The notes beneath the pieces were generated by a model. It saw nothing but the letters and a program-made list of their open reading frames with translations, did not search any database and was not told the DNA's origin. Below are positions 30,701-42,890 of a DNA stretch of 64,000 nt, in pieces (position 1 is the stretch's first letter; each line of letters begins with the position of its first letter). Both the position numbers and the translations under genes were made by a program. Origin of the DNA: Fasciola hepatica (taxonomy: Eukaryota > Platyhelminthes > Trematoda > Plagiorchiida > Fasciolidae); contig CANUEZ040000167.1 in the NCBI GenBank assembly GCA_948099385.1, positions 5,307,001 through 5,371,000 of the forward strand. Direction: 5' to 3'.

Positions 30701-31207
30701 TTTGGTCGAACTTCATAGTTGATTCCACGTAGCCCACCGACAAGGCCAGTTACGCCTCACTGCTTTGGTTCCAGCTTTGTAACTTTTACCACTGTACAAG
30801 GGGAAAACTAGTACCCCGCATTACAGCATAAGGAAATGCACACGGCACCTAGAAAGCGTTGACTGAGAGATGGCCGAATGATCGGGTAGTGGACCAAAGG
30901 GTGCTGATGCTGAAACAAAACTTTGTCAGCGTAGTTCTTTGCTTTTGTTGAAGAGGCTACCATGACTCACATTTCCTTCTTTACTTCGTCATACCAGCTC
31001 CTTCTTACCTGATGCCCTCAACAGTCTACCTGCCATCACCTTCAACCAAGGTCATTGTGAAACAGAATACCCGCTGTCTGCAGCCAACCAGAATTTGGCT
31101 AATAATTTTTTATCACATACAAATGTTTTCCCCCTTTTTTCTTCTTTACGCTCTTCCAACTTCTGCCTAGCCGCACCAGTAGCCTTTGTCTCCACTAATC
31201 CGTTTCT
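30701..31207. other. Unassigned stretch
   Basis: No gene or repeat was recognised. It may be the body of the plus-strand 3' untranslated repeat that ends at 31560. Confidence 0.35.
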
Positions 31208-31560
31208 TTGAGAGCTCTTTTAAGGTCCGTTACGCGTCCATACACCATTCGTGCTCTTCAAAAGTTCACTGAAATCCTTGTGAAGCTTCTCGCCTTCAGC
31301 AATCTCACGTTTGTCCAGCTATCCACACTGCCCTCACCGAATTCGAAACTGATTTACAATTCTAGATTCAATCATTACCACTTTAGTTCACTCAAACACT
31401 ACATGACTTTACTGGTGCATTTCCGATGCTGTGTAATTCATAAATTTAGAAACTGTTAATACCTCACATTGATATGTACTGCTGTATTCTCTGATCTTGC
31501 CTTGTGCATGTGTACTGACCACGGTCAAGAAATAAACAATTCAGTTCAATTCAATTCTTC
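31208..31560 (+). repeat. LINE-type 3' end with ATTCA-like tail
   Basis: The stretch 31310-31400 matches the reverse complement of about 43010-43110 (shared GAATTCGAAAC and TTTAGTTCACTCAAACACT). The end reads GGTCAAGAAATAAACAATTC followed by short AATTC repeats, a typical non-LTR tail. Confidence 0.6.
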
Positions 31561-32780
31561 TCCGGTTGAACCACGAACGCGCCCCGTGTAAGTGGCATAT
31601 TCCACTACTGGAAAAAACCCCTACTCTCTCGTCCGCACACCTGTCGTTGTTGACTTGCAAGGACCACAAATCAGACCATCTTTCAACTGCCTTCATATCC
31701 TTCCGAAGAACAAACCCGACAGCTTCTGATGTGATCGTGCGCCAGGTCTTAAGTTCATCCCCGTTGATGAGACTCGGCAGTTACAGAACTGCTGGGAGGT
31801 CTTTGAAATATGCCAGGAAGGAGCGGACCTAGAACGGATCCTTGAGCAACACTACAGGTAGCCACTTCCTTTGTGGACAATAACTGTCCCGCTCGTACGG
31901 TAAACATCTTCTCTTCAGGAAATTCCTCAAACCATAATATCAAGGGATCTACGACACCGAGAGCCTTGAGCTTACTTAACTGACAGTTGCTGAAATCCAC
32001 AAAGATTGCATCCGTAGGGTGTTCCTCGGTTTTGGCATCCATCCATCACTCTCTTGCAAGTAGCAAGTTTATAAGGCGGGAAGCACTGGACGCTGTCGGA
32101 GTAACAGGTCGTTTACTCAGGAATGCCCCGGCAGGCTTTCCATAACCTTCCCCGCCATCGATGTTTGGCTAACAGGTGGTTAACCGACGGTCTCGGCCCT
32201 CGCCTACATCTGTACAGTGGAACGACAACCGCTTTTTCCCTTTCCTTGAGAGATTGCCAGCTGACAAGGACGCGTTGAGCAGGAGTGTGACTGGCTGAGG
32301 TAATACACCGTCTGGCTCTTTTGCCATAAAGGGATGCACGATATCGGGTCCCGAGGACTGGTTAACTTTGATGGTAACCACGGCCGCCGCCACTTCGTCC
32401 TTGCAGTTCCTCTGGCACGACTTGGAGGAAGCCTCTACTGTAACATGTACAGAATGATGACTCCTCTGCTCAGGAGCATTGACTGACAAGCGGTTCCTCT
32501 TCAGCTTATCCGCCTTGTGATCGTCTGAATCTTTTTCTGGGGATTTCCATCAAGTAGGGCTGGGATGTGGGTGGCAGCTCGTGTCCTCCGTTGCAGATAA
32601 GCATGCAAAAGTACAGGCTCACCGACCGAGTCCATTTCTTAAGTCCCTTCAAATAAACACTGCTTTTCTCGCCTCGGCCGAGCGAATCGAAGCTACAAAA
32701 AGCTTGAATTGTGAGCCAAACCGGGGTTGATCCTTTGTATGAGGTTGCTGTCTGGGCGGCGGAGCAGAAGTTCAAAATAA
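31561..32780 (-). pseudogene. CR1-like LINE reverse transcriptase fragment
   Basis: Minus-strand frames give VTIKVNQSSGPDIVHPFMAK (RT fingers), then DAIFVDFSNCQLSKLKALGV and VAQGSVLGPLL, in order from 32489 to about 31840. An APE-RT linker lies at 32775-32506. Stops and frameshifts are frequent, and the catalytic FADD box is not seen. Confidence 0.75.
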
Positions 32781-32857
32781 ATAAAAAATTACATCCCGAG
32801 CTACTCTTTAAGCGTTGTCCATCTCATACGAACTTGGTAAAACGGCCCGGCTGAGGG

Positions 32858-33248
32858 TATAACGACCGGTCGTGGAGAAATCCCCCAGAAACTCTGCAGA
32901 TTCATGTTTCCTAGACATCACTCACTCATTTACACTATAAGCCTGTTTTTATGCATAGTATGTTCTCATGAACTAACGTTTGCTTGTTCGCTTCCGGCGC
33001 GCTACTCTGTCATATACCATTATCATCATCATATCCTATTCTGGACCTGCGTGAAGCACGTGTTCCTTTCTTTCACTCCGCCTTTTTGTTCTTGTTTTCT
33101 GGGTCCCTGTGATCGCATAATTGAAGTTCGTATGTTTTACGCCATTGTTCACCTGATAACATAGTATCGTAGAATTTTGTGGATAACCACTTTCTGATTT
33201 CGGGATCCGTATCAAATTTGGCTACGTATTGTTCAAGGGCGTCCTATA
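32858..33248 (+). repeat. Diverged solo LTR of the element B family
   Basis: It aligns with the B LTR along its whole length (ATAACGACCGGTCGTGGA against GTAACAGCCGATCGTGGA; TTTCTGATTTCGGGATCCGT), with an extra ATC-rich insertion near 33020. Flanks GAGGG (32853-32857) and GAGGA (33249-33253) may be the target duplication. No B-family internal sequence follows. Confidence 0.75.
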
Positions 33249-36200
33249 GAGGAGGCGGCCTCTCGGAATTGCTAGAACAGAATCCACAAAAGACTTTAGA
33301 GTACTTAAGTCTCCGGATACCAGGTAGTTACCAGATCTGGACAGTGGTACAAGATCATTCAGCAAGCCAACAATTTCTACGGTTACCTGAAGACGGTAAA
33401 TGTCAGTGAAATAGAGAAGGAGGGGATTTTTTCATTAATACCGGTTTATTTTTGGGACCCCCGAAGCATGCTTGTTTGCATGATCATTTGGTACCACTAA
33501 AGTAACAATGGGGATTCTTGAATACTGACCCGGGAGTATGCAGCACAGAAGAGTGTCGAAGTTTTAGCGGCCATGTGAATTATTGCCCCGGAAAACTGAA
33601 TTTGAAGGTCAGATGGACACGTAGCCCAGTAAAAGGTAAAATCTGCTTTGTGGCCAGGATACTTAGTTAGGTAAAGAGGGGATGGAAGAAAAATGCTCGG
33701 GAATGGGGAAGGCATCAATGTAGAGTTGCAAGAGAAAGTTCACCGACAAAAAATGTTTCGAAAAGGGCTGGCGAGAAGTTGGGAAAATTGTTGGTGAGGG
33801 ATGGGCACTAGAACTAATAGCTCAGTTGACCCGGAAAAACGCAGAAATATGGCGGTGAAGGAATTTTGAGGTGGTCTATGAAGAGAAGGATCGCGTGATT
33901 GAAACTGAAAGTCCGATTTACCACGGAAGGTGTACTTATTATCCAGTGAGATGTAGTGGAGGTAACACTCAGTGGGGTACAAAGTAAGTGCCCCATCACC
34001 CAAGTTTGGTGAAGCCGAGTGGCTAAAGTTGACAGGTGAGTGAAATACCATTTAAATAAAGGGTTTGTTTCGTGTTAATTAGTGAAGTGGACGGAGAAGT
34101 TGGTATACGGTGATCTTTTGAGGTCATACAGGGGTGGTGCCTTATCAAAACTCTCAGGACACATAGATATTAGCTTAACGGGAAACATAGGTACGAGTCT
34201 GAAACGGGGCAATGGGTAGACAACTGAATGGCCATTAGCCTGGCATATATACACTTTATTTTTGGCAAGCGATTAAAGAAATATTTTTCTACGTGGTATT
34301 TGGCTTAGATGCGCAATCGTTGAAGGTTTTTGGAAACAGTGGCAATATATAAAAGGTGGGTGAAATGGTGTTCAGCTGTTAGTTTATCTAGAGAGACTCC
34401 CAGACCCACATATAAGGAATATAAATTTACAACGAAGTTGGCATAATAGTGGTATGTTGGATATACGAAGGGATTAACTAGAATTAACGCGTTACCAAAA
34501 CCGTGAAAAGCACAGGTAATGGCGCGACTGGGTGCGCTGAGGTAAGTTCTACCTGAGACTTTGGGGAGTCAAACCGATCAACGAAATCTTGGATTGGGGG
34601 CAGTTGATCTCCGGCTGAGGAAGTGGAATAAGCGCTCAGTGGATTGTGGCACAGGTAGAACGGCGACAGAGGTTGATATACGAATGAAATGAGATCCAGC
34701 TATGGATTTGTCCGGGCTCATTCCTGAATAAGATGGAAGCAGCAAAAGTTGGTAAAAATGCGGATGCGGGAGGTGGAAATATAGTGGACTGATAGAGCCA
34801 TATAAGAGTAGCTCATATGAAAAGCTGCCAGAAAGTGCTGGTGATTGCATGGCTACGTATGCCGGAGAAGGTCTGACGTGGTACGCTGAGGAAACTGCCG
34901 AACGACGGAGATACTTGATTGTGGGTAAGTCGTTACCAATGTGGCTGTCGGGAAATGCAAAGGCCTGGATGACCAGAGATGAAGGAGCAGGATACAACAG
35001 AACAGAGAGGTGGCCTTACGCGGAGCAGGCACTGGATGGACGACCATTCCGTGCCTTGTGATGTTGTTGGTAGGTGAGAGAAGTGACATTTCAATGGTGG
35101 TTTTGTTTAGATTTTTGGAGTGGTGACATAAACTGTCCAGAAGATGAATGATCTCCTAAGGGGCTTTTTAGGAACTGTGATATCTGAACTGTGAGACTGT
35201 ATTATGTTTCGGGGCGAAAAATGGGGTAGTCGAAAGAAGCAGGATGAATATAATAATCGGGTCAACCTAAATGGATAAAAGGCAAGTCAGTGGAGACAGA
35301 TATCGGTAATGGCATTTAGTAGCATAGTTTTCTGGGTCGAACAAAAACATGTGCATATATCCATTGAGAACCTGACCGGAAAGGTGGCAGATCTTGTACG
35401 GGAACTTTGGAGGAGGCTACTGGAGGCTGCTACACGAGGCAGGAGACGGTGTCTTCAATCTTCAGCTAAAGCCAGTGGGTGAGGCTGGCCTTGCTCTGGA
35501 TATTAAGCCTAAAAACAACTTCTGGTGACAGGACATGCGATCTGCCAGCCTAGTTGCGCCCGCATATCGTTGCAGGCGACCTGCTCACCCAATGTGAGCC
35601 GCCCAAAGCGGTAGACCTGACCGCTCTTCTGATCGTTGAAATTAGTACAAATTTTCTTGAAGAGTCCAAATGGCCGTAAATATCCGGTAGTCCAATATCG
35701 AAAGACCAGGCTTCAGGGGACCCCGGAAAGCAACCAAGGGAGCATCAGTTGAGTAACGTGTGAATAGAAAATCAACAGATATGTTCAAAGGCCAAATTAG
35801 TGGCCAATGCTGTTTCCAGAGTATTAAAAGTCATCGAGAGAAAGTGAGCACGAATAAAGGTCTGCAAATTAGGAAAAAGCAGAGAAATGTAGCCTCGGAT
35901 GCTCCCAGCTTAGGATAGGCGGGCACTGATATAAGAGAAGACTTTAATAGACGGGAAATCTCTAGGAATAGATTTTGGTTAGAGAAAGCAAACGTAGACT
36001 AAAATCCCTCACTCAATTCAGTCTGTCAAAGACTGCCGGTGTTTGCACGATCCAAAAATCTAGACCCTTCTCGAAGGCTTGATCATCGGGCTTATTAACT
36101 TTAACAGCAGCAGTATTTTGGTGACCGTGCGGGACTTGTCCAAAGCACTTCCAGTCAGATGGACGGAAGTAGAGATGCGTACGTCTTAAGGTAGTTGAAC

Positions 36201-37383
36201 CCATAAGTAAGAGTACACCAAGGCGAGGAAATGTGAGGGAAATCTAGCGCTGGTAGTGGGGTTTGAGAGGGAGAGAAACCGAAGACGTGGTGGCTAGCCA
36301 AAGACAGGCTCGAAGTGCAATGGACCTGTAGTGTTTGACCGGCTGTGAGGCATGTCATACAGAGAGATAAAATCCAATTTCACGGAGCAAAGCCGCAAGG
36401 GGTCTAGTTTAAAAAGAAGCACAGGTTTTTATAATTGGGAAGTGAGATCCATCCATTTAGCCGACCGGTAAAACTTCGTTGGACAAACTGAAAGCCAATT
36501 CTGCCAGACTGGCGCACACCAGAAAAGAATAACGAGCAATAATCTGATAGGGTCTTGCACGGGATTTGTAGATGGAGCAAAAACAGTTTGAAATTCCGGC
36601 ACTTTCTGGCCCTAGAAACTTGGAGGGCCGAACATCCGGAGAAGTTGAATGTGTAGGACTAGCTTAAGCCGGGGTCTCAAACAAGCTGTTTTCTGACAGC
36701 GGGTGGACCACAAGTGGACAGAGACCCTTTAGTGGGGTGCACTCATATGTAAGTACCTCGTATTTGTCGGCAGAATAATTCATCTGCCTAGTTCAGCACT
36801 ACCTACAGAGTGCAGAAACGTCTTGAGAGATGTTCAAAATAGCCGAGGTGAGACAGTCGGGCTAAAATGGATAGACAATGTTGATGTGGTCATCAAAAAG
36901 AAGTGGGGTGCCGTGACTCACTGGGGAGGGGGGTTGTCGTTCAAGTACAAGAGGTACAGCAGAGGGCCAAGAAGCCACCCTATACGACATCGCCTTTACC
37001 GGGTTTGAGCCCAGAACTGTATCTATTATTTTGCGAAAATCTAAAACAGAGTCCACCACGTTTACAGATCAGGGCGATGTCGTGCGTGATGTTGGCTAGG
37101 AGTGCTGAAGTTTCAACCATCCGCAACCGGAGCAGCCAGAGGTATGTGTCGCAATAAGCGAAAGCCAATTGTCCCCAAAGCAAGCGGACAAACAAAGAAC
37201 AACCCTGTTACATCGAACAAAACATAAAATGTTCGGGGCTGAATGCCAATTAGTTATGTTTATTTTTAATAGTTTTTCGTCGCCGATTCACACGTTCAAA
37301 CCCAGTCTTCTCCGGGTCACTACAAGTCCACCTTGCCTTTTAGGAACGAACACGGCCCCCGTCATTCAGCAAATCATCAAAAT
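33249..37383 (-). other. Long non-coding tract, partly LINE/Penelope-type 3' UTR copies
   Basis: From about 33441 (GGTTTATTTTTGGGACCCCCGAAGCATGC) to 33620, the sequence resembles the reverse complement of 63560-63800. That marks it as the 3' end of a minus-strand element. Beyond roughly 35 kb I see no clear motif. Open frames up to 139 codons on the minus strand are low-complexity and not conserved. No gene is supported. Confidence 0.45.
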
Positions 37384-37442
37384 CTAATAATAATAATAAC
37401 AGTTATAAGGGTATATTTCCTGGCCATAGTCAAGACACGTGT
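37384..37442 (-). repeat. Short 3' tail of a LINE/Penelope-type element with (AAT)n
   Basis: AATAATAATAATAAC precedes GGGTATATTTCCTGGCCATAG, resembling the start of 39567-40560. Only about 50 bp of element remain, a very short 5'-truncated copy. Confidence 0.5.
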
Positions 37443-38402
37443 AAAGCATGATCAGTAAGTACGACGTTGCACTGCAGCATGTGGACACTACTCCTCGATG
37501 GAGGTATGTACTCAACTTGCTCCGCAAAGGAGAGTTTTCGCGATACAATTAGGTTCAGGATGGACTTTTGAGGGTCTTGTATTCGGGTTGGCATCCTGGT
37601 GTTCTTGTGCCGACAGATCTCTAGCACCTTTGACAGAACCTCATGGGAAGGTGAATCCACGCTGCATGACACCGTAGATTCTCTCAGTCCACTTATGGCG
37701 AGTTGAAGTAGCCCATACTTAAGTAGTGACTATCGCCATCCCAGAGTCTTACTCCAGCTAGTATTTCCGGAAGGCCTGCAGCTGGATACAGATAAATGAC
37801 TCCTTCCGATGCGACTCCACCTGGTGATGCCTTTGCTCGACGCCCTAGAGATTCTTCAAGGTCCTTAGGCCCTATCAGGAGGTCCAGCTGCGGCGAATGG
37901 ATATAGGCCCGGATGTACAATGCTAAGCCTCCCTCCCCACGAGCTTGGCTTCTGTCAGCCCGATAGAGCCCATCTCCTGCGAGGGTCACTTCTGAATCCA
38001 CCGACTCCCTGGAAAGCCAAGTCTCCGTAAAGGCAACCAAAGCATGCGATTGGAGAAACACCCACTCCCCGGGCTCACTTCGCATATTCAACGGATCCCT
38101 GACACTAAGCGACACCATTAGTTCATGCCCTCGTCTGTCCTCCCTCTCCGTGGGAGCCCTCAGTGCTCCTCCGCTTTTGAAACTGCATATCAGGTGATTC
38201 TGTTGAGAGTGCACGTCTTCCACTGCAGTCGAAGGCTCAAACGTTGTACTTCAAAGTTCCGGATAAATACACCGGTTTTCCCACTGACCTGGCTTTCAGG
38301 AAGCCGCCGCTTTACCAGCGTATACCATACCATGTCCTCGGGGTTGATATCTCTAACAAGTCTCATTTTCTCTCCTTTTAGTCTGTAACAACGCTGCAGC
38401 AC
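37443..38402 (-). pseudogene. CR1-like LINE endonuclease fragment
   Basis: Minus-strand frame 38223-37693 encodes the APE block FTETWLSRESVDSEVTLAG, YRADRSQARGEGGLALYIRA and a degraded GYFNSP where GDFN.P is expected. The next frame (37672-37430) continues with LIVSRKLSFAEQVEYIPP. The Glu of the FTETWL motif is kept. The RT does not follow. Confidence 0.8.
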
Positions 38403-39496
38403 CGAACGGGATTCCTCGAGAAAACCTAAGACCCTTTTTAGGGGAAGGTGGATGGCCCTCTTTTTATTCTTTGAACGGAAAACAGCACTGACCTTCGTTT
38501 GATTTGCCAGGCTTTTCTCCTTTCTATGGAAAAGATCTTGGCAAATACTTCTGGTAGAAGGGACAAGCTACGACGTAATCAACATTTTTACAACGACTCA
38601 GCTGATTCCGGCAAATTCAAGGCAAAGAAGCGTAAAGTTCTAGGTGGCGGCGCGTTCCGCTGACATGGTTTCACCATTTTTCAGCTACCTGCAACATAAG
38701 CCCGTCCTAAAAAGGGAACCTTGTATTCACCGGTAGCATTCGACGCTTCCAACAGCAGCGTAGTCTTCCAAACGAAAAGCTACCGTGGTATTATCAGTAA
38801 CCTCAGCTTTCTTCTAGGATGGTATTACGCTGCCGTTGATGGGCTTTTCGCAAAAGATGGAGCAGATTCCTTGTAGGACCTGGAGCCTGTTGCCCACGGT
38901 GCCGCGTATTCATGGCTCACAACTGCCACAGGTTAAACGTTTTTGCTTTCATTTGCCGTGGACCAGTCTGTGCACGCAATTTGCAGGGATGGAGGACTGC
39001 AGGAGCTCAGTCAGTTTTGTTTATCCTTATTTATTTTTGTGCACATGAAATGAATCCGATCCTCAGGAGGATCACACATCAGGGCTTTGGCTCGAGGGCC
39101 GATATTTTTCCTGCAAACCACGGGTGCGCAAAGATCCGCAGAGGCGACAGAACTCATATTCTTTGTTAGTCCAGAAAGAGGTCAGAAACATAGGGAAATA
39201 TTGTGTCCATGAGGAACAGTGGCAGAACCCAAGTGTTTTCTCTTATTAGGCAGCGAAACTGTCCCATATGAGCCCCTTCACGGTAGACTCCGCAGAATAG
39301 GCTTGACGTTATTGCCTTGACAGTGCTCGTTCTGGGATGCGTAAGGCTTCAGCTTGAAAATACTCTATTTGGTCTCCATCTTATCAGCTGGGAGAGAGTT
39401 TCAGAGGCCGTCGGGCTTCTGGAGAAACGATACATCAAAGGCAGGCCCGCTGAGTGTAGCTTTTGCAGTGTGAGCGCATCCTTGGATGCGGTTGTT
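38403..39496. other. Unassigned stretch
   Basis: It has no recognisable gene, LTR or LINE motif. The longest frames are under 90 codons. It may include the 5' region of the LINE fragment at 37443-38402. Confidence 0.35.
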
Positions 39497-39498
39497 AT

Positions 39499-39543
<45 letters not shown>

Positions 39544-39566
39544 TTAATAATATTAATAATAATAAG
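39497..39566. repeat. (AAT)n microsatellite
   Basis: About 70 bp of AAT repeats, slightly interrupted, sit directly against the 3' end of the element at 39567. Read on the minus strand this is a (TTA)n/(ATT)n tail, which suggests it arose from the insertion's tail. Confidence 0.9.
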
Positions 39567-40640
39567 GTATATTTCTCGGCTGTGGTCGAGACACACACGC
39601 AGGCGCATGATCATGGTGTACAGCGTTACTCAGTAAAATGAAATATTCACAAACTTCAGGTATAAAGGTCAAGAGTGCCAGCTGTAGAAAAACATAGCCA
39701 GCGATAGTTTATATGGATCACTCTAATAATGGTTTCCGCGCCAACTTTGAACAGGTTTTGGTTTAGCGCTGGGTGGTGGCGCACAGTGGAGATATCGAAT
39801 AGGAAGTTCATTCGTGTTGCTAAAGTTGCATTATCAACGGAAATGATGCAAGCCATGAAAAACGGCGGTTTACCAGGTATCTGCGAACAGCAAAGTTTCA
39901 AATAGGAAGAAACAGAGATTGTATGGAAGTACACTCGGGGAAATTGATGCATGCGAAGAGAATAGCAAACCATAAAGCTGATGCAAACCCTGAATGTCGG
40001 TTCTGCCGGGGTTCAAGAAAAGGAATGAGTTATGAAACAAGGAGATATGAAACCAATTTTATGAATGAACATTTTTGTACTTTGGTGAATGTGGAAGTAA
40101 CTAAGGTCCATATGAGGGTGAGTTAAATTTCAGGATCAGTAACCTGTACCATTCAGAAATGTGAAAGTGCAACTGGAGGGCCCTGGGAAGGTGGAGGATC
40201 AATTTCCAGCCGGACGCGAATCGAGCAAAAAGCGGACTGTTGCAACAGATACTAAAGTAGAAAATCTCCGCATTGACTTGGGCAATATTATGCTGTTTCA
40301 CTGACAAACATAAATACATATATAGATGTGCATTACCGCATTGAGCCTTAGTGTTATTCGGCGTCATTACTGGTAATGTTTTACATTCTATGGGTATAGT
40401 TCGTCTGGCGGGGTGAACGATATGTGTCGGTCAATCAGTCCAGTGTGGCGAGATATGACAGATGTAAATGACGACTGGTATATTAGCAGGTTGCGATTGA
40501 ACTGTTACTTGTGTTGGCTGTAATGTTGATATCGGCTGAAGTGGTTTTTTGTTAGAAAACCCTAATTTGGCAGCAGTAGTTCCGATAGCATTTCGGCATC
40601 CACCTCAACTCAAATGATACACCTTGCATAGATGAGGTCG
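39567..40640 (-). mobile_element. 3' untranslated region of a minus-strand Penelope- or LINE-type element
   Basis: It is homologous to 16688-17710 in blocks across about 1 kb (for example GCGCATGATCATGGTGTAC, ATTCGGCGTCAT and GTCGGTCAATCAGT-like stretches). The AAT tail is on its 3' side. It lies directly downstream of the GIY-YIG remnant, so it may be that element's 3' UTR. Confidence 0.65.
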
Positions 40641-41640
40641 TTGCGAAACCACCCTCCAGCGATAGAGAACTACACGAGAGCTTCCATTTTCCCTTGTAAC
40701 CAGAGCCACGTAGTCCAAAGGTATGACATGCGGCAGCTCGCAACAGTCAAGCAGACACGATCGAAAGTTCTTACAGTGCTTACTTTGGGGAGAGTGGAGT
40801 CTGTCTTGTTAAGGCCAAGGTAAACAAATATTTGGGTCAATCGTATTTTTGCACAGGGTGCTGGCTGATGCATCACGATTAGAATAGCTTCAGTGAACGC
40901 TAATAGTTTCGGTGTTGGATTGCGCAACAGTGCTTTGAAACACTGGGTCAGGTCAACTTCGTGACCTAGTGCGATCAAGTATATTGCAGTCGAAGAAGCC
41001 GGCGTTTTCCCAGCGTTGTATATGCCCCGGCAGGTTGCGTTGTCAAGCTTGACAGACATTTGGGCATTTGTTCTGACACTCGTTGAGTCAAGCAACGATC
41101 CATCCTGCCAAAGTATAAATCACCGCAACCGCAAGTGAACTGATAGACAATATATGACACGTTGGGATCAGCAAGACTGTTGGAGTGATTTTGAATACAT
41201 AACCTTTTGGTTGTCTGCAGCAAAAGTAACTGCGCCGCTGTGTGCGCCTTAGAGCCGAATTACGACCACAATTTATTTGATTAAATGAATGATCTCCTTT
41301 AAAAGGCAGAGTGATAAAAACTTGCTTCTTGCCAGTTTGGCTACACCAGAAACCGCACACGGATAGACAAAGGAACGACCACAGTGCATTCGTGGATGCA
41401 CTAGCGGGGCGGACAACAATTAAACTTCCATGGAAAGGCTTCCAAACGAACGAAGAATGACGCCATAGGTTCCCCAATCTGGCATAGGCTTTGTTCGCGT
41501 GAACCCGGGCCTTCAGGTTACCGGTGACAAAACCATCGAAGTCTCCTTCCTCAGACGTCCTCCGAAGAAGAATGTTTCCACGGTGATAGCAATTTGCCAC
41601 TTCCTCTATACCGATTCTCATGTGAATTCATTTCTAAGAA
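40641..41640 (-). pseudogene. Penelope-like element remnant with GIY-YIG endonuclease
   Basis: The minus-strand frame 41223-40975 carries VSYIVYQFTCGCGDLYFGRMDRCLTQR, with Tyr, Cys-x-Cys, YFG and Arg positions as in GIY-YIG endonucleases of Penelope-like elements. Upstream is a KQVFITLPFKGD block, typical of the region between RT and endonuclease. Downstream in another frame is GHEVDLTQCFKALLRN, the usual C-terminal part. Several frameshifts are present and most of the RT is absent. Confidence 0.65.
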
Positions 41641-42083
41641 TTTGCTGGTAGGCTCCAAAGTTGGACTAACCTGCCGTTCTTGTACATCTTCCAGTTTTCC
41701 ACCCATGTACGTTTCATACACTGAAGCATGTAAATGGCTCTTATAACGTCCTCTGACGGACCTATCTCTTTAGAAAATCTCAGCGAAAATCCTTCGATTT
41801 CGCTTGAATCCACAGTTGTTGTACCAGTCGGTATTTATTCACCTGGATGTTTCCCCTGCCAATCAATTTTGACAGCCGTTGGCCGAATTGGTCGGTTGAC
41901 CTTGATGTTCAAATTTGCCAGGCATTACCATCACCTTAGACCACGTAAGCAACCTCCTTCAACACTCTGTGCACCTTTGACCCACCATCCTGAAACCCCC
42001 TGTTCTAACATCAGTTGGATCATCTGATCAAGCAGTGTAGCACTCTCCGGGCCCGCCCGAAATATACCGTTATTATTATTACT
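41641..42083 (+). repeat. Plus-strand non-LTR 3' end with (TTA)n tail
   Basis: The end reads GCCCGAAATATACC followed by GTTATTATTATTA. This matches the terminal sequence on the minus strand at 39567-39580 (CCGAGAAATATACC then TTATTATT). The upstream ~400 bp have no recognised ORF. Its left limit is uncertain. Confidence 0.5.
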
Positions 42084-42196
42084 GTTGTATGTAAACCCAA
42101 ATGCAGCAGCTCGTGATCTTCTTTTGATCAAATGTTATGCCGAAATTTCACACCGTTGGCTCAAACAGGCATTGGGATGGCAATTTCCAACGGGGA

Positions 42197-42890
42197 TCAT
42201 TCAAAAGACAAGGAATAACAAAACTCGCCGGCAGAACAAAGCGGGAAACCAGCATTGGCAGCAGACCGCTGAGACAAAGACTGCGCATCTCCCGCAAGGA
42301 GGTCAGTTCCGGACAAGAGGCCCTCAGTCCGGCGAAGCACGGATCCAATGATACCGATGGTCTGGAGTTTCCACAGCCGTTGCTCATGGGGTACCTTGCG
42401 GAAGGCCTTATCGAAGTCCACGAAACTGACATCCGCGTAATGTCCTCCGGCCTTGAAAAAGGACGTTCTTTCAGGTGCAATCAGCAAGATAGTCAGGCTT
42501 GACACTTTATTTCAAAAACCGTGTGGCTGTGTGCACCTGAGCTCATATCGTTCTGAATGTTATTGTAGATGAGGGGCTACAAGCTGTTGCGTGATTTTTC
42601 AAGATACGGACGTGGGGATGGCCGAGAAGTGGTTGGAGGCGGCGGGTTCCTTTCTCTCTTCGTGCGATGGTGCGACCATGGCGTTCTTCTACTCTGTTGG
42701 TTGGCTACTGGTTACCACGGGTAGATTGAATAATGTGGTCGCTGTTGAAGTGGCCAGTACCTTCAACGTCATTGGGTGAATTCCATCCGGACCCGGAAAC
42801 TTGTGAGTGTTCATGGCTGAGAGAGCAGGTTCCACCTCTGATTCCAAAAGTCCCCAAAGGAGGTTACAATAGTAACACAGATCTTGACCA
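42197..42890 (-). pseudogene. LINE reverse transcriptase N-terminal fragment
   Basis: The minus-strand frame near 42830-42700 reads SALSAMNTHKFPGPDGIHPMTL (RT block 1). The frame 42505-42197 reads SFVDFDKAFRKVPHEQRLWK (block with catalytic Asp), then LLSGTDLLAG. The FADD box is missing. Confidence 0.78.

Noticed and set aside
34578..34997. 139-codon minus-strand frame
   Set aside because: Low-complexity reading of a purine-rich UTR-like repeat, with no supporting homology in the window.
39497..39566. Possible CRISPR-like or tandem regulatory array at the AAT tract
   Set aside because: A plain trinucleotide microsatellite at an element tail, with no repeat-spacer structure.
41734..42027. 97-codon plus-strand frame
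   Set aside because: It overlaps a repeat ending in a (TTA)n tail, and I found no protein motif to support it.
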